This document shows positions 47,479 through 56,719 of a stretch of 64,000 nt of DNA, in pieces. The position numbers and the translations under genes were made by a program. Location: the NCBI GenBank assembly GCA_964348085.1, contig CAYGBI010000007.1, forward strand, positions 9,219 through 73,218, read 5' to 3'. Within the stretch, counting starts at the first letter, position 1; every line of letters begins with the position of its first letter. The notes beneath the pieces are model-generated. The model saw nothing but the letters and a program-made list of their open reading frames with translations. It was not told where the DNA came from and ran no database searches. This DNA comes from VXYL01 sp964348085 (GTDB lineage: Bacteria; Pseudomonadota; Gammaproteobacteria; Pseudomonadales; Azotimanducaceae).

Positions 47479-49857
47479 TCAAACCACGCGCTTCGTTCCA
47501 GTGACCTCCATTCGCACTAACTCTTCGTACTCGGCGTCCGTGGTGCCCAACTCTTCGGCGAACACCTCCCGGCTGTGCTCGCCGAAACGCGGCGAGTAGC
47601 GCACCTCGATGTCTGGCGTGCCGACCATCTTCCACGGCAGCACCGGTAGCAGGTGGGTGCCGGATTCGGGGTGGGTCACCGGTACTAGGAAGCGACGGGC
47701 CGCGAACTGCGGCGTGGAGTTCGCGTAGGTCGGCTTGAACGGCGCGCACTTGGCGGCGCAGATGCCCAAGGCGTTCAGGTGCTCGGCTTCGGTGTCCGCA
47801 TCGCGGCTCTTGAGGTGCTCGGCGAGCTTGGCGTCCAAGGTGTCCTCGTTGCGTTTGCGCGCCGCGTTGGTGGCGAAGCGCGGGTCGGCGCCGAGCTCCG
47901 GTGCGCCGAGGTGTTCCACGAGGCTCGCGAAGGCGGCGTCGCTTTCCGCCGCCAGCGCCAGCCACCCGCCGTCCGCGCAGGCGTACACGCCGTGCGGCGC
48001 ATACCTCGGATGGCGATTGCCGGCTGGTGTCCGCACGGTGCCGTTGGCGTCGAACTCCAACACGGCATCGCCGACCTGCACCGCCACCGCTTCGAGCATG
48101 GCGGCGTCGATGCGCTGGCCGACGCCGGTGCGCTTGCGGTGGTTGAGCGCCGTCAAGATCGCCGCCGTCAGGTAGTAGCCGGAAATGGGGTCGGGAATCA
48201 GGCCGCCGGTATTCATCGGCTCGCAATCCGCATAGCCGTGGATCGAGGCGAGTCCCGCCATCGGCTCCGTGGTCGCGCCGTTGGCCGGGTATTCCGCCAA
48301 CGGGCCTTGGCGTCCGTAGCCGGAGACGGAGGCGAAGATGATGCCGGGGTTGCGCTCGTGCAGCTTCTCCAGCGTAACGCCCCAGTTGGTCATCACGTGC
48401 GGGCTGAAATTGTCCACTAGCACGTCGAACTTGGGCACCAGTCGCCAGAACATCTCCCGCCCCACGGGGTGCGTCACGTCCAGCGTCACGGCGCGTTTGT
48501 TGAGGTTCACCGTGTTGTACATGCCGTTGGTGTTGATCCCCGTTTGCTCGATGTCCGGGTTTCTCACCGCCGGTGGAACCGGCGCGCCGGCGCCGCGCCA
48601 GACGTCTGGACGCCGGACGGTTTCGATTTGCACGACATCCGCGCCCAAGAGCGCCAGCAGCTCGGTGGCGAATGTGCCCGCCCAAGCTTGGGTGAAGCAC
48701 AGCACGCGCACGCCCGCCAAAGGCTGCCCCTTCCCCTGCTTCTTCGGCGATGGTTCTTCCTTGGCCGGGGCCGCAGCGGCGTTGTGTTCGCCCAGCTTCG
48801 GCGCTGGCCGATTAAGCGCCCAAGGCGTGGCGGAGAGTTTGGCTGGTGCGCCGCCGGCGCGGGCGGCCCGACCGTCGACATGGGCGTTGACGATGAAGCC
48901 GCGTTCGTTGAGCTGCTCGCTGTCGCGCAGTTCCTGTGCGTTTTGCACGACGCCGGAGATGCAGCGCAACTTAGCGAGACCGTGGAACAAGTCCCACTTC
49001 GAGCGCGGCGCCGAAGCTTCGGCGAGCGCGGCGATGACCGGTCGGGTGTCTTGCTGATGGCGGCCCCACGCACTGACGAAGCGCTCGTCTTCGGCGAGCT
49101 CGGGGAGGCCTAAGAAGCGCATGGCCCCGGTCCACTGTTGCCAATCGCCGTAGCCGTAGTTGATGAGGCCGTCCGCCGCCCGCCATAGCGGCCCATGGGC
49201 GCCGCGTCGGCGGCCCCCGGCGGGGCCAAACGCCGCGGCTCGGCCGTCGGCGCCGTTGATGAAGATGCCCATTAGTGCCCATGGCGCGCAGGTGAGCGCC
49301 GCCGCCTCGATTTCGCTCACGTCCAAGCGCTCGCTGCCGCCCCGGTACAGCGCCGCCGCGGCGGCGACGAAACCGGCGACGCCGGCGATGTAGCCGGTTT
49401 GCCGCACCGGCAACTGCAACGGCGGCTCGTCGGCGCGTTTGTTGATGGTCGCCCAACCGATACGGGCGCAATTGGTGAGGTTGTTGCCGGGAACTTGGGC
49501 GAGCGGACCGGTGAGGCCATGCGGGGTAATGGAGAGATGCACGCCGCTCGCGAGGTCGGCCGGCACGTCCGGGTCCGTGGTGACGACGACGTCCGCGTTC
49601 GCCGAGAGCGCGGCGATTTCAGCTTCGTCGGTGGTGACGACCGAGCGCTTGTTCCAGTTCACGTAGGCGTGCGGCAGCGACCTTTCGACGCCGGCCCGGG
49701 CGTCGAGAAAGGGCGGCTCGTGGCGCAGTGGGTGTCCCTCGGGCGGTTCCACGAGCAGGACATCCGCGCCGAAGTCGGCAAACAACCGGGCGGCCCACGC
49801 GCCGGATAGCCGAGTGGACCGGTCGACCACCCGCAGCCCGTGAAAAGCCTTGGCCAC
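47479..49857 (-). CDS. Tandem family III CoA-transferase (CaiB/BaiF)
   Basis: This 792-residue protein fuses two CoA-transferase family III units. Unit 1 (about 1-370) begins GLRVVDRSTRLSGAWAARLF. Unit 2 (about 390-790) begins GVRVLCFTQAWAGTFATELL. Unit 2 keeps the expected catalytic Asp region (LIPDPISGYYLTAAILTALN), while the matching part of unit 1 (LPVRQTGYIAGVAGF) lacks it, so one unit may be structural. A low-complexity linker lies near 370-390. It follows the thiolase-like gene by three bases and probably activates or exchanges the acyl group used there. Confidence 0.85.
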   Translation of the reverse strand: MAKAFHGLRVVDRSTRLSGAWAARLFADFGADVLLVEPPEGHPLRHEPPFLDARAGVERSLPHAYVNWNKRSVVTTDEAEIAALSANADVVVTTDPDVPADLASGVHLSITPHGLTGPLAQVPGNNLTNCARIGWATINKRADEPPLQLPVRQTGYIAGVAGFVAAAAALYRGGSERLDVSEIEAAALTCAPWALMGIFINGADGRAAAFGPAGGRRRGAHGPLWRAADGLINYGYGDWQQWTGAMRFLGLPELAEDERFVSAWGRHQQDTRPVIAALAEASAPRSKWDLFHGLAKLRCISGVVQNAQELRDSEQLNERGFIVNAHVDGRAARAGGAPAKLSATPWALNRPAPKLGEHNAAAAPAKEEPSPKKQGKGQPLAGVRVLCFTQAWAGTFATELLALLGADVVQIETVRRPDVWRGAGAPVPPAVRNPDIEQTGINTNGMYNTVNLNKRAVTLDVTHPVGREMFWRLVPKFDVLVDNFSPHVMTNWGVTLEKLHERNPGIIFASVSGYGRQGPLAEYPANGATTEPMAGLASIHGYADCEPMNTGGLIPDPISGYYLTAAILTALNHRKRTGVGQRIDAAMLEAVAVQVGDAVLEFDANGTVRTPAGNRHPRYAPHGVYACADGGWLALAAESDAAFASLVEHLGAPELGADPRFATNAARKRNEDTLDAKLAEHLKSRDADTEAEHLNALGICAAKCAPFKPTYANSTPQFAARRFLVPVTHPESGTHLLPVLPWKMVGTPDIEVRYSPRFGEHSREVFAEELGTTDAEYEELVRMEVTGTKRVV

Positions 49858-49860
49858 CGG

Positions 49861-51348
49861 CTACCCCGAAAACGCCAACGCGCCGGCCGCGCTCAGGGTC
49901 GCCGGCCGTCCGCAGAACTCCTCCGCGGTCATCGCCGCCAGTACGTCTTCGTCGTCGGTGTTGCCCCAAGTGCGCCGTCCGTCCGCCAATCGGCACGCCG
50001 CGAGCCCGACGGTCGGCCCCTTCGCCCCGTACATCACGGTATAGGACTCGATCTCCACCGGCCCGGCGTAGCTCTCGGCCACTTCTCGCGTCGGCGTTGC
50101 GTCCACCGGCGCCTGCGGCTCGTCGTGGCGGAAGCCGTGCGCCGGTGGCGTCGTCGAATACACGCCGAAAGCGTGTTTGGTGATGAAGCCGCCGTTGCTG
50201 GTCACGAGGCCGACGTCGCCCGGGCGCGCGCGCAACACCTCCGCCATGCGGGCGATGGCGTGCATCACGTAGTTGTTGAGCGGCCCGCCGCCGAAGGTGA
50301 GGCCGCCGGTGACGGTAAGCGGGCGCTCCTCGCGCAACCCCAACTCGGCGGCGGCGACTTGCACCGCCGAGGGAAAGCAACTGTATAGATCGACGTGGTC
50401 GACGTCGTCGGCGGTGACGCCCGCGAGTTCCAAGCAGCGTCCGCCGGCGATGCGAATGCCGGGAGAACTGTGCAGGTTGTCGCGATTCGACACCGCGTAG
50501 GTATCGTGCGCCTCGGTGGCGGCCCAAGGGTAGATCCACTTCGCTTCCGGAACCCCGAGGGCCTTCGCGGTAGCGGTGGAACATACGATCAGCGCCGCCG
50601 CTTGGTCGACGTTGCTGTTGGAGTTCATCAGCTTCGGGTACGGAAACGACACCCGCCGGTTGAAGTCGCTGGGCGTGCGTATTTCTTCGGCGGTTTTTGC
50701 TTCGCGCAACCACGCGTGCGGATTCTCCGCCGCCACACGGCTGAAGCCGGCCCAGAGCTCGGAGACTCGGCGAAGGTGCCCGTCGATCGTCTCGCCCCGG
50801 GCATGGCGTATGGCGTTCTCGAAGATGGGGTACATCTGAATGGGCTCCGCGATGCCGCGTTGCGCCTCGATGCGCAGGCGCATCTTCAGTTCGTCGCCGA
50901 ACCGGCGGTGCGGCTCGCCGGGAGCTTCCCGCCAAGACAGTTCGACGCCGGCGCGCCGCGCCTTGGCTTGCGTGCGGCCGCATTCGGCGCCGGTCAGCAC
51001 CACCAGCCGTCGTTCGCCGCGCTGAATCTCCAAGGCGGAGGCGGAGAGCACCGACTGCACGGAGTTGCCGCCCCAAGTCGAGATGCCGGTCTCCGCGTCC
51101 GGGCAGCCGATCGCTTCGGCGACTGCCTTGGCGGGGTTCTTATACGGCCACATGCCGCGGATGACGCGCACCGAATCCACCTTGTCGAGCAACTCCCGCG
51201 CCGACCCCGTGGCGTCGGCGGCCGCCTGCCGAACCGCGTCGATCATCAGCGCCAGCGGCTCCTTGCCGATACCGGCGCTTGGATCGGCGTGGCGCTGTTC
51301 GATTTGGGCGACACCGATCAAGACCGGCGCAGTTGCGTCGTGATTCAT
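49861..51348 (-). CDS. Thiolase-like acyl-CoA acetyltransferase
   Basis: This 495-residue protein is of the SCP2/thiolase-like type. It has TWGGNSVQSVLSASALEIQR, a Cys at LTGAECGRTQAKAR in the position of the nucleophile, DLYSCFPSAVQVAAAELGL and GGLTFGGGPLNNYVMHAIAR. The carboxyl half ends with an additional domain (YAGPVEIESYTVMYGAKGPT). It should cleave or condense a beta-ketoacyl-CoA. Coupling with the CoA-transferase suggests degradation of a specific acid or sterol-like side chain, which the sequence does not name. Confidence 0.8.
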   Translation of the reverse strand: MNHDATAPVLIGVAQIEQRHADPSAGIGKEPLALMIDAVRQAAADATGSARELLDKVDSVRVIRGMWPYKNPAKAVAEAIGCPDAETGISTWGGNSVQSVLSASALEIQRGERRLVVLTGAECGRTQAKARRAGVELSWREAPGEPHRRFGDELKMRLRIEAQRGIAEPIQMYPIFENAIRHARGETIDGHLRRVSELWAGFSRVAAENPHAWLREAKTAEEIRTPSDFNRRVSFPYPKLMNSNSNVDQAAALIVCSTATAKALGVPEAKWIYPWAATEAHDTYAVSNRDNLHSSPGIRIAGGRCLELAGVTADDVDHVDLYSCFPSAVQVAAAELGLREERPLTVTGGLTFGGGPLNNYVMHAIARMAEVLRARPGDVGLVTSNGGFITKHAFGVYSTTPPAHGFRHDEPQAPVDATPTREVAESYAGPVEIESYTVMYGAKGPTVGLAACRLADGRRTWGNTDDEDVLAAMTAEEFCGRPATLSAAGALAFSG

Positions 51349-51441
51349 GGTTTGCGGAACACCTCGGGGGAGACGGGCGGGGTGGGGGATAATACTGAAT
51401 CCGCGCGTCGCGACATGCCCGTAACGGTTGGTCCGCGAGCC

Positions 51442-52722
51442 TCAACCGACATGCCGCGGTACGACATAGGGCCCCTCGGGGATCACCGCCACCGCGTTGT
51501 CCCCGGCGGCTGCGACCCCTTGGCGCACGGCCGCGTCCATCGAAGTCACGCGCTCGACGCCGGTTAGTGCTTGGTCTTGCGCGTTCAAGGCACTGTAGAG
51601 CCGCACGCGGGCGGCGCGTTGCGCCTTCAGTTGCATCTCGCTCTCCCACTCGTCCACGTCGGCCATCCGCTTGGCCTGGAGCGAGGCGAGAAAGCGCACC
51701 GCACCTTCGTTCAGCATCCGCTTTTGCGCCGCGCGGTAGGCGTTCGAGCCGAGACCTTCGGCGCACTCCGAGGCCACGATCAGCGTGGCGTCCGGCGCCA
51801 GGATGTCCAAGGGGGTCACCATGCCCTTCACCGTCTGGTAGTAGGTTTGGTCCAGCGGGAAGCCGGCCGCGGAGGTGACTAGGGTGCGAAAGCGCCTCGG
51901 CACCGGCACGGTCAGGTAGTCCTCCGCGAACGCGACGGCTGCCAAGTGGCTGGCGACGATCTCGCCGAAGTTGACGAAGGAGAGCCGGCGCTCATCGTCG
52001 ATCACGGTGTTGAGCGCGTAGACATCGCCCAACATCGCCATGATCGCCAACTGCTCTTCATGCAAAGGGTTGTCGGTGAGTTGGCAGGGCGCCGCTTGGG
52101 GGTGCTCCATGAACTTGGCGCTGTGAAACGTGCGAATGGTGTCGGCGTGAGCGATGCCGGGGGCGACCACTTTGCGGCCACCCGAGTAGCCGGCCATGAA
52201 GTGGGGTTCGACGAGGCCGGTGGCGATGCGCAAGTCCGCCGAGACGAACCGACGATCAAGCTTCACCGGCGAGCCGTGCACGCTCGTCACGCCGAGGTCG
52301 ACGTGCTCCGCATCGTTGCGGGCGTCGTGATTGGCGACCGAAACGCGATCCAGCACCCATGGATCACCCACCAGCGAGGCGAGTTCATCGCCTTCGTTGG
52401 GTCGATGCAGGCCGGTGGCGACGAGTACATGGATGTTCCGTGCATCCATGCCGGCGGCCAAGAGCGTCTCGATCAGCGGACGCAGAAACAAGCCGTTCGG
52501 CACCGGACGGGTAATGTCGCAGATGAGGATGCAGGCCGTGGTCTTGTCGTGTGCGAGTTCGGCCAAGGGGGCGCTCGCAACCGGTGCCGCCAAGGCGCGG
52601 CGGACGGCGACGGACGGATTCGCGAGCACCGGCATCGGCGGCTTGGCGATGACCGTGACCTCCCAGCGGTCGTCGAAGCGTACGGGGAGGCGGGTCTTGC
52701 CGTAGAGGAGTTCGACTTTCAT
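51442..52722 (-). CDS. larA: Nickel-pincer lactate racemase family protein
   Basis: This 426-residue LarA-family protein may racemise lactate or another 2-hydroxy acid with the nickel-pincer cofactor. Motifs are LICDITRPVPNG, VATGLHRPNEGDE (His106), EPHFMAGYSGGRKVVAPG (His174, Lys184) and HADTIRTFHS (His200). The His174, Lys184 and His200 positions coincide with those recalled for the Lactobacillus enzyme, so cofactor attachment looks intact. The cofactor genes larB, larC and larE are not in the window. The start at 52722 begins the homology. It lies 93 bases upstream of the thiolase-like gene. Confidence 0.85.
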   Translation of the reverse strand: MKVELLYGKTRLPVRFDDRWEVTVIAKPPMPVLANPSVAVRRALAAPVASAPLAELAHDKTTACILICDITRPVPNGLFLRPLIETLLAAGMDARNIHVLVATGLHRPNEGDELASLVGDPWVLDRVSVANHDARNDAEHVDLGVTSVHGSPVKLDRRFVSADLRIATGLVEPHFMAGYSGGRKVVAPGIAHADTIRTFHSAKFMEHPQAAPCQLTDNPLHEEQLAIMAMLGDVYALNTVIDDERRLSFVNFGEIVASHLAAVAFAEDYLTVPVPRRFRTLVTSAAGFPLDQTYYQTVKGMVTPLDILAPDATLIVASECAEGLGSNAYRAAQKRMLNEGAVRFLASLQAKRMADVDEWESEMQLKAQRAARVRLYSALNAQDQALTGVERVTSMDAAVRQGVAAAGDNAVAVIPEGPYVVPRHVG

Positions 52723-52844
52723 CGGGAGCGTTCGCGTAGCCCTTGCCGGTCGGCCGCAGAGAGTAGCCAGTCGACAAGCATACAATGTCGTCATGCATAG
52801 ACGCGCTCCCGGCCCTGCCACTCCCACGCTTCCCGTTCGACGCC

Positions 52845-54266
52845 ATGGCGCGTAATGCCCCGGCGGTCGCGCGTAGCAGCCGCCCGCCAGCGGCCGTGCG
52901 CCGCCGGGCTAGGCGCATCGCGCGACGTACCGGTTTCACTCAAGGCAGCGTCGGTCGTCACCTGATTCGCTTGGGTTCTTTCATGGCGGCGGGATCGCTG
53001 TCCATGAACCTAGCGCGTATGGCGGAGGCGGCCTATCTCGGCATCTTCGGCACCGAGGCACTGGCGGCGATGGGCTTCGCCTTCCCCATCACTATGTTCT
53101 TGTTCGCTTTCGCCGGCGGCATCGGCACCGGCGCTTCGTCGGTGATTGCGCGCGCCTACGGAGCAGGGGATCGACCGCAGGCAGCGCGTTTGGTGACGCA
53201 CGCCGAATTGCTGGTGCTGGTGGTGGGTGTGGGCATCGGCCTGACGGGCGTCTTCTTCGCCCCGGACTTGCTGGCGTTGCTCGGTGCCGAGGGCGAAGTG
53301 CTGGCCATGGCCACGCGCTACCTGAGCATCTACATGCTGGGGTTCCCGCTCTTCATGCTGTCCATGGTCGGCTCCACGCTACTGCGCGCCACCGGCAGCG
53401 CGGCGAGTCCGGGCGTGGTGATGACCACGGGTTCCTTGGTGCAGATCGGTTTGGGCGCGGTACTCATTTTCGGTTACTTCGGGCTGCCGAGATTGGGTAT
53501 CGAAGGTGCCGCGTGGGCCTACGTGGGATCGCGCGTGTTCAGCGTGGCGCTATATGTCGTGATTCTGATTCGGACGCGCATGGTGAGCTGGTCGCTGACC
53601 GGTCTGATGGAATCTTGGCGGGCGATTTTGCACGTCGGTGGCCCGGCGACCGCCAGCAACTTGGTGCATCCTGTGTCCATGCTTGTCGCCACTCGGTTGC
53701 TCGCCGGTCACGGCGACGAAGTGGTCGCCGGCTACACCGTCGCCGCACGCGTGGAAACTCTGGTGCATATGGTGCTGTGGTCGGCTTCCTCGTCGATCCC
53801 GCCCTTCGTCGGCCAGAACTGGGGCGCCGGCAATTATCAGCGGGTGCGCGTGGCGCTGCGTCAGTGCAACTGGTTTTGCTTGGCGTGGGGAGTGGTGACC
53901 TTCTTGGTACTGGCCGTGATCGGCGAGACGGCCGTGCGCTGGATCGACCCGAATGCCACGGTGGTCGAAGTGGCGACGCTGTTCTTCCTCATCATCCCGC
54001 TCTCCATTGGCTTCATGGGCGTCATGCAGGTGGCGACTTCTTGCTTCAACGCCCTCGGGCAACCGTTCCCGCCACTGGCGCTCTCGCTGGCGCGCACGTT
54101 GGTGATCTATATCCCGCTTATGATTCTCGGCGACTACTTGTGGGGCTACGTCGGCATCTTCTTGGCGATGGCGTGTACCAACGTGTTGCTCGGTATTGTT
54201 GCGTGGTATTGGAACCGCTTGGCGGTGAGAAGCGGCATCAAGGCGGCGCAAGCGCAAGACGCATGA
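52845..54266 (+). CDS. MATE family efflux protein
   Basis: This 473-residue inner-membrane protein has about 12 helices in two similar halves and exports drugs or metabolites against sodium or protons. Marks include LGIFGTEALAAMGFAFPITM, GIGTGASSVIARAYGAGD and QNWGAGNYQRVRVAL, the matching second-half loop. The ATG at 52845 follows an open stretch from 52785 that has no support. The amino end is Arg-rich. It diverges from larA and overlaps the amidase gene as ATGA. Confidence 0.88.
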   Translation: MARNAPAVARSSRPPAAVRRRARRIARRTGFTQGSVGRHLIRLGSFMAAGSLSMNLARMAEAAYLGIFGTEALAAMGFAFPITMFLFAFAGGIGTGASSVIARAYGAGDRPQAARLVTHAELLVLVVGVGIGLTGVFFAPDLLALLGAEGEVLAMATRYLSIYMLGFPLFMLSMVGSTLLRATGSAASPGVVMTTGSLVQIGLGAVLIFGYFGLPRLGIEGAAWAYVGSRVFSVALYVVILIRTRMVSWSLTGLMESWRAILHVGGPATASNLVHPVSMLVATRLLAGHGDEVVAGYTVAARVETLVHMVLWSASSSIPPFVGQNWGAGNYQRVRVALRQCNWFCLAWGVVTFLVLAVIGETAVRWIDPNATVVEVATLFFLIIPLSIGFMGVMQVATSCFNALGQPFPPLALSLARTLVIYIPLMILGDYLWGYVGIFLAMACTNVLLGIVAWYWNRLAVRSGIKAAQAQDA

Positions 54267-54679
54267 CAGACGGGCGGCGTGGCGGCGTGAAGTTCGTGCT
54301 GATTCATCACGGCGCCTGCGCCGCTGGCGCATTTCACTACCGCATTGACGTGGCGGGTGAGCGGCGGGCAGAGCTACCGGAAGAGCGACGTGGTCAGCAT
54401 CCTCGCAGCATCGGCGTGGCGTTGGTCGGCGACTTCGATATCGAGCCGCCGACGGAGGCGCAACTCGGTGCGCTGAAGAAGCTGTTGTTGGAGCTTAAGC
54501 TTCGCTACCCGGTCGCCGAGCTGGGCGCCCACCGGCAGGTGCGGGGCGGAGGGCCGACCACCTGTCCGGGGCGACGCTTTCCCATGAAGGCGCTGGCGCG
54601 GTGGTTCCGCACCGACTTGCCGCGCCAACGGGACGATGTGCTGCGGCGGGACTTCGAACGGCAGTACTCGAAGATATAG
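54263..54679 (+). CDS. N-acetylmuramoyl-L-alanine amidase-like protein
   Basis: This 138-residue protein has the amidase_2/PGRP fold in short form. VLIHHGACAAGAFHYRID gives His ligands, SIGVALVGDFDIEPPTEAQ the core strand and the typical turn, and LGAHRQVRGGGPTTCPG the second zinc His and Cys. No signal peptide is visible, so it would act in the cytoplasm or be released by other means. It is translationally coupled to the MATE gene. Prophage lysozyme-like amidases are similar in size, but no phage genes surround it. Confidence 0.75.
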   Translation: MTDGRRGGVKFVLIHHGACAAGAFHYRIDVAGERRAELPEERRGQHPRSIGVALVGDFDIEPPTEAQLGALKKLLLELKLRYPVAELGAHRQVRGGGPTTCPGRRFPMKALARWFRTDLPRQRDDVLRRDFERQYSKI

Positions 54680-55612
54680 CTACGCCGCTGCCGCTTTCTT
54701 CGGCGCCCGCATCGCCGCAAAACGCGCCTTCACCTCGGGGCTTGCGTATCTCACCATCCGCGAGTAGTCCGGGCCGCGCTCGTCCCAACCCATCTGGTCG
54801 TCTGCGCCAACCAAGCGGGCGAACTCCGGCGGGTTACGGTCCAGCATTTCTTGCGTCACGCGCCATTGGTAGTTCTCTTGGTTCTTGAGGCGTCGGTGGC
54901 AGTGATAGCTGGTGACGTTCAAACGCAGGCCGTCGGTCTTTTTCTCGAACGCGCCATGCCAAGTATTGCCGTGCCAAACGATCAGCGAGCCGGCCTCCGC
55001 CTCCACCGGCACGGCGGCGTCTTCGCCCTCGCCGGGGCGGGGCTGGCGACACCAGGCGTGGCTGCCGGGAACCATGGCGATGGCGCCGTTCTCCAGCGTG
55101 TAATCGGTCAGGCAGTAGGCGGCGTTGGCGACATCGGAACACGCCGGCAGGCGTCCGTCCCGGTCCGGCGGGCAGTCGCTGTGCAGCCCTAGGCTGTCGC
55201 GCTCGCCCTTCCACTTGATGAACGACGTCAGGCTGGAAACCTGCTGCTGGCCGCGCATGAGGTAGTCGATGAGCGTGTACAGCGTGGGATTCAGCACCCA
55301 CTCCTCGAACACCCGATCCGCCATCAGCAGATAGAACAACAAGAATTGCCCGTCCGATTGCGGCTGTGCCTTGTAGTCGCCGAACGCGCCGTTCTCTTCG
55401 AGGCGGAACTCGACGCCGGTGCGTTCCTTGCAGATGCGCAGCACGGTGTCGCGAATGCGCGTGAAGAACGCTCGCTCGGCCACTTGCGCGGGCGGCACGA
55501 CGGTGAAGCCGTAGGAATCCAGCTCGAAGATATGCTTCTCCAAGCCTAGTTCTTGGACGCGCTTGAAGGTTCGATTGAACGCTTCGGTGTTTTTGAACTC
55601 GCCGAATTGCAT
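54680..55612 (-). CDS. Phytanoyl-CoA dioxygenase family protein (3)
   Basis: This 310-residue Fe(II)/2-oxoglutarate oxygenase has the metal ligands in LGLHSDCPPD (His-x-Asp) and GNTWHGAFEKKTDGLRLNV (His and oxoglutarate-binding Arg). The ATG at 55612 has GGGGA at good distance; a TTG at 55630 is less likely. It ends exactly beside the convergent amidase gene. Substrate unknown. Confidence 0.85.
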   Translation of the reverse strand: MQFGEFKNTEAFNRTFKRVQELGLEKHIFELDSYGFTVVPPAQVAERAFFTRIRDTVLRICKERTGVEFRLEENGAFGDYKAQPQSDGQFLLFYLLMADRVFEEWVLNPTLYTLIDYLMRGQQQVSSLTSFIKWKGERDSLGLHSDCPPDRDGRLPACSDVANAAYCLTDYTLENGAIAMVPGSHAWCRQPRPGEGEDAAVPVEAEAGSLIVWHGNTWHGAFEKKTDGLRLNVTSYHCHRRLKNQENYQWRVTQEMLDRNPPEFARLVGADDQMGWDERGPDYSRMVRYASPEVKARFAAMRAPKKAAAA

Positions 55613-55709
55613 GATGCTTCCCCTGTCCAAAATACAGCCTTAGGATGCTACGCCCTTTTTGTCGTCATGGGCTACTTTGTCGCCAACGCCACCGGGAGGG
55701 ATTAGCCGC

Positions 55710-56585
55710 ATGAGGCTGCACTTGGTCGACGGCACGTTCGAGCTGTTTCGCGCCCACTACTCGAAGCGCCCCGGGCGCGTTTCGCCGCAGGGCATGGACG
55801 TCAAAGGCACGGTGGGCGTGATGGCGTCCATCCTGACCTTGCTGGACGACGCCGAAGAACAGGTCACCCACTTGGCGGTGGCCTTCGACAACCCCATCGA
55901 GTCGTTCCGCAACGACTTGTTCGCCGGCTACAAGAGCGGGGAAGGCATGGAACCAGCCATCGTCGCGCAGTTCGACTTGGTGGAGGAAGCCGTGGCCGCC
56001 CTCGGCGTCACCGTGTGGTCCATGGACCGCCACGAAGCGGACGATGCCTTGGCGACCGCCGCCCGCCGCTGGCGCGACGACGTTGCCGAGGTGCGCATCC
56101 TCACTCCGGACAAGGATTTGGGCCAGTGCGTCACCGGCAACCGAGTGGTGCTGGTGGATCGTATTCGTCGTCGGGTCATTGACGAGGACGGGGTGCGCGC
56201 CAAGCACGGCTGTGCCCCGGCGAGCGTTCCGGATTGGCTGGCCTTGGTGGGCGACACCGCCGACGGCATTCCCGGCGTGCCCGGCTTCGGCGCCAAGACG
56301 GCGGGGACGTTGCTGGCCGAATACGGCATGGTGGAGGCGATTCCCGCCCGCTCGGCCGATTGGCGCGTGAAGGTGCGCGGCGGCATGCGTTTGGCGGCGA
56401 CATTGCATGGCATGCGGGAGGAGGTGGCGTTGTATAAGCACTTGGCAACGCTCGTGGATGATGTGCCGCTGGCGGAGTCGTTGGCGGATTTGCGCTGGCG
56501 CGGCGCGCGCCGCACGCCCTTTGCGCGGTTGGCGCAGAAGCTCGGCGGCCCGCTGATGCGGCCGCGACGTTGGCGGGACGACTAA
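55710..56585 (+). CDS. 5'-3' exonuclease / flap-endonuclease-like protein
   Basis: This 291-residue stand-alone homologue of the PolA 5' nuclease domain has acidic metal sites in HLVDGTFELFRAHY, AFDNPIESFRNDLFAGYK, RHEADDALATAARRW and LTPDKDLGQ. A helix-3-turn-helix DNA-binding segment follows (GDTADGIPGVPGFGAKTA). It would remove RNA primers or flaps, or act in repair. The ATG at 55710 begins the homology. The hairpin repeat copy 2 follows its stop and could terminate transcription. Confidence 0.9.
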   Translation: MRLHLVDGTFELFRAHYSKRPGRVSPQGMDVKGTVGVMASILTLLDDAEEQVTHLAVAFDNPIESFRNDLFAGYKSGEGMEPAIVAQFDLVEEAVAALGVTVWSMDRHEADDALATAARRWRDDVAEVRILTPDKDLGQCVTGNRVVLVDRIRRRVIDEDGVRAKHGCAPASVPDWLALVGDTADGIPGVPGFGAKTAGTLLAEYGMVEAIPARSADWRVKVRGGMRLAATLHGMREEVALYKHLATLVDDVPLAESLADLRWRGARRTPFARLAQKLGGPLMRPRRWRDD

Positions 56586-56618
56586 GCGTATCCGTCCTCA
56601 AGAGCGTAGGCTGTTAGC

Positions 56619-56719
56619 GCCACGAAAGCGGTTGCCTCTCGGCACCGTCTTTCGCCGTAAACCCAAGCTGCTCTATCACATAAGTCGGACTTCGCCGCCG
56701 AGTCCGACAGGTTCCTAAG
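56619..56719. repeat. Dispersed two-hairpin intergenic repeat, copy 2
   Basis: The core 56619-56667 is nearly identical to copy 1: GCCACGAAAGCGGTTGCCTC and on to CCCAAG. Here CGAAAGCGGT pairs with ACCGTCTTTCG (one bulge). A second hairpin at 56684-56708 pairs GTCGGACTTCG with CGAGTCCGAC, matching the long hairpin of copy 1. It lies between two convergent genes and overlaps the stop codon of the epimerase gene, so it may work as a two-way terminator. Confidence 0.7.

Noticed and set aside
54263..54679. Prophage endolysin
   Set aside because: The amidase fold fits, but there is no holin, structural or integrase gene nearby, and the gene is coupled to a MATE exporter.
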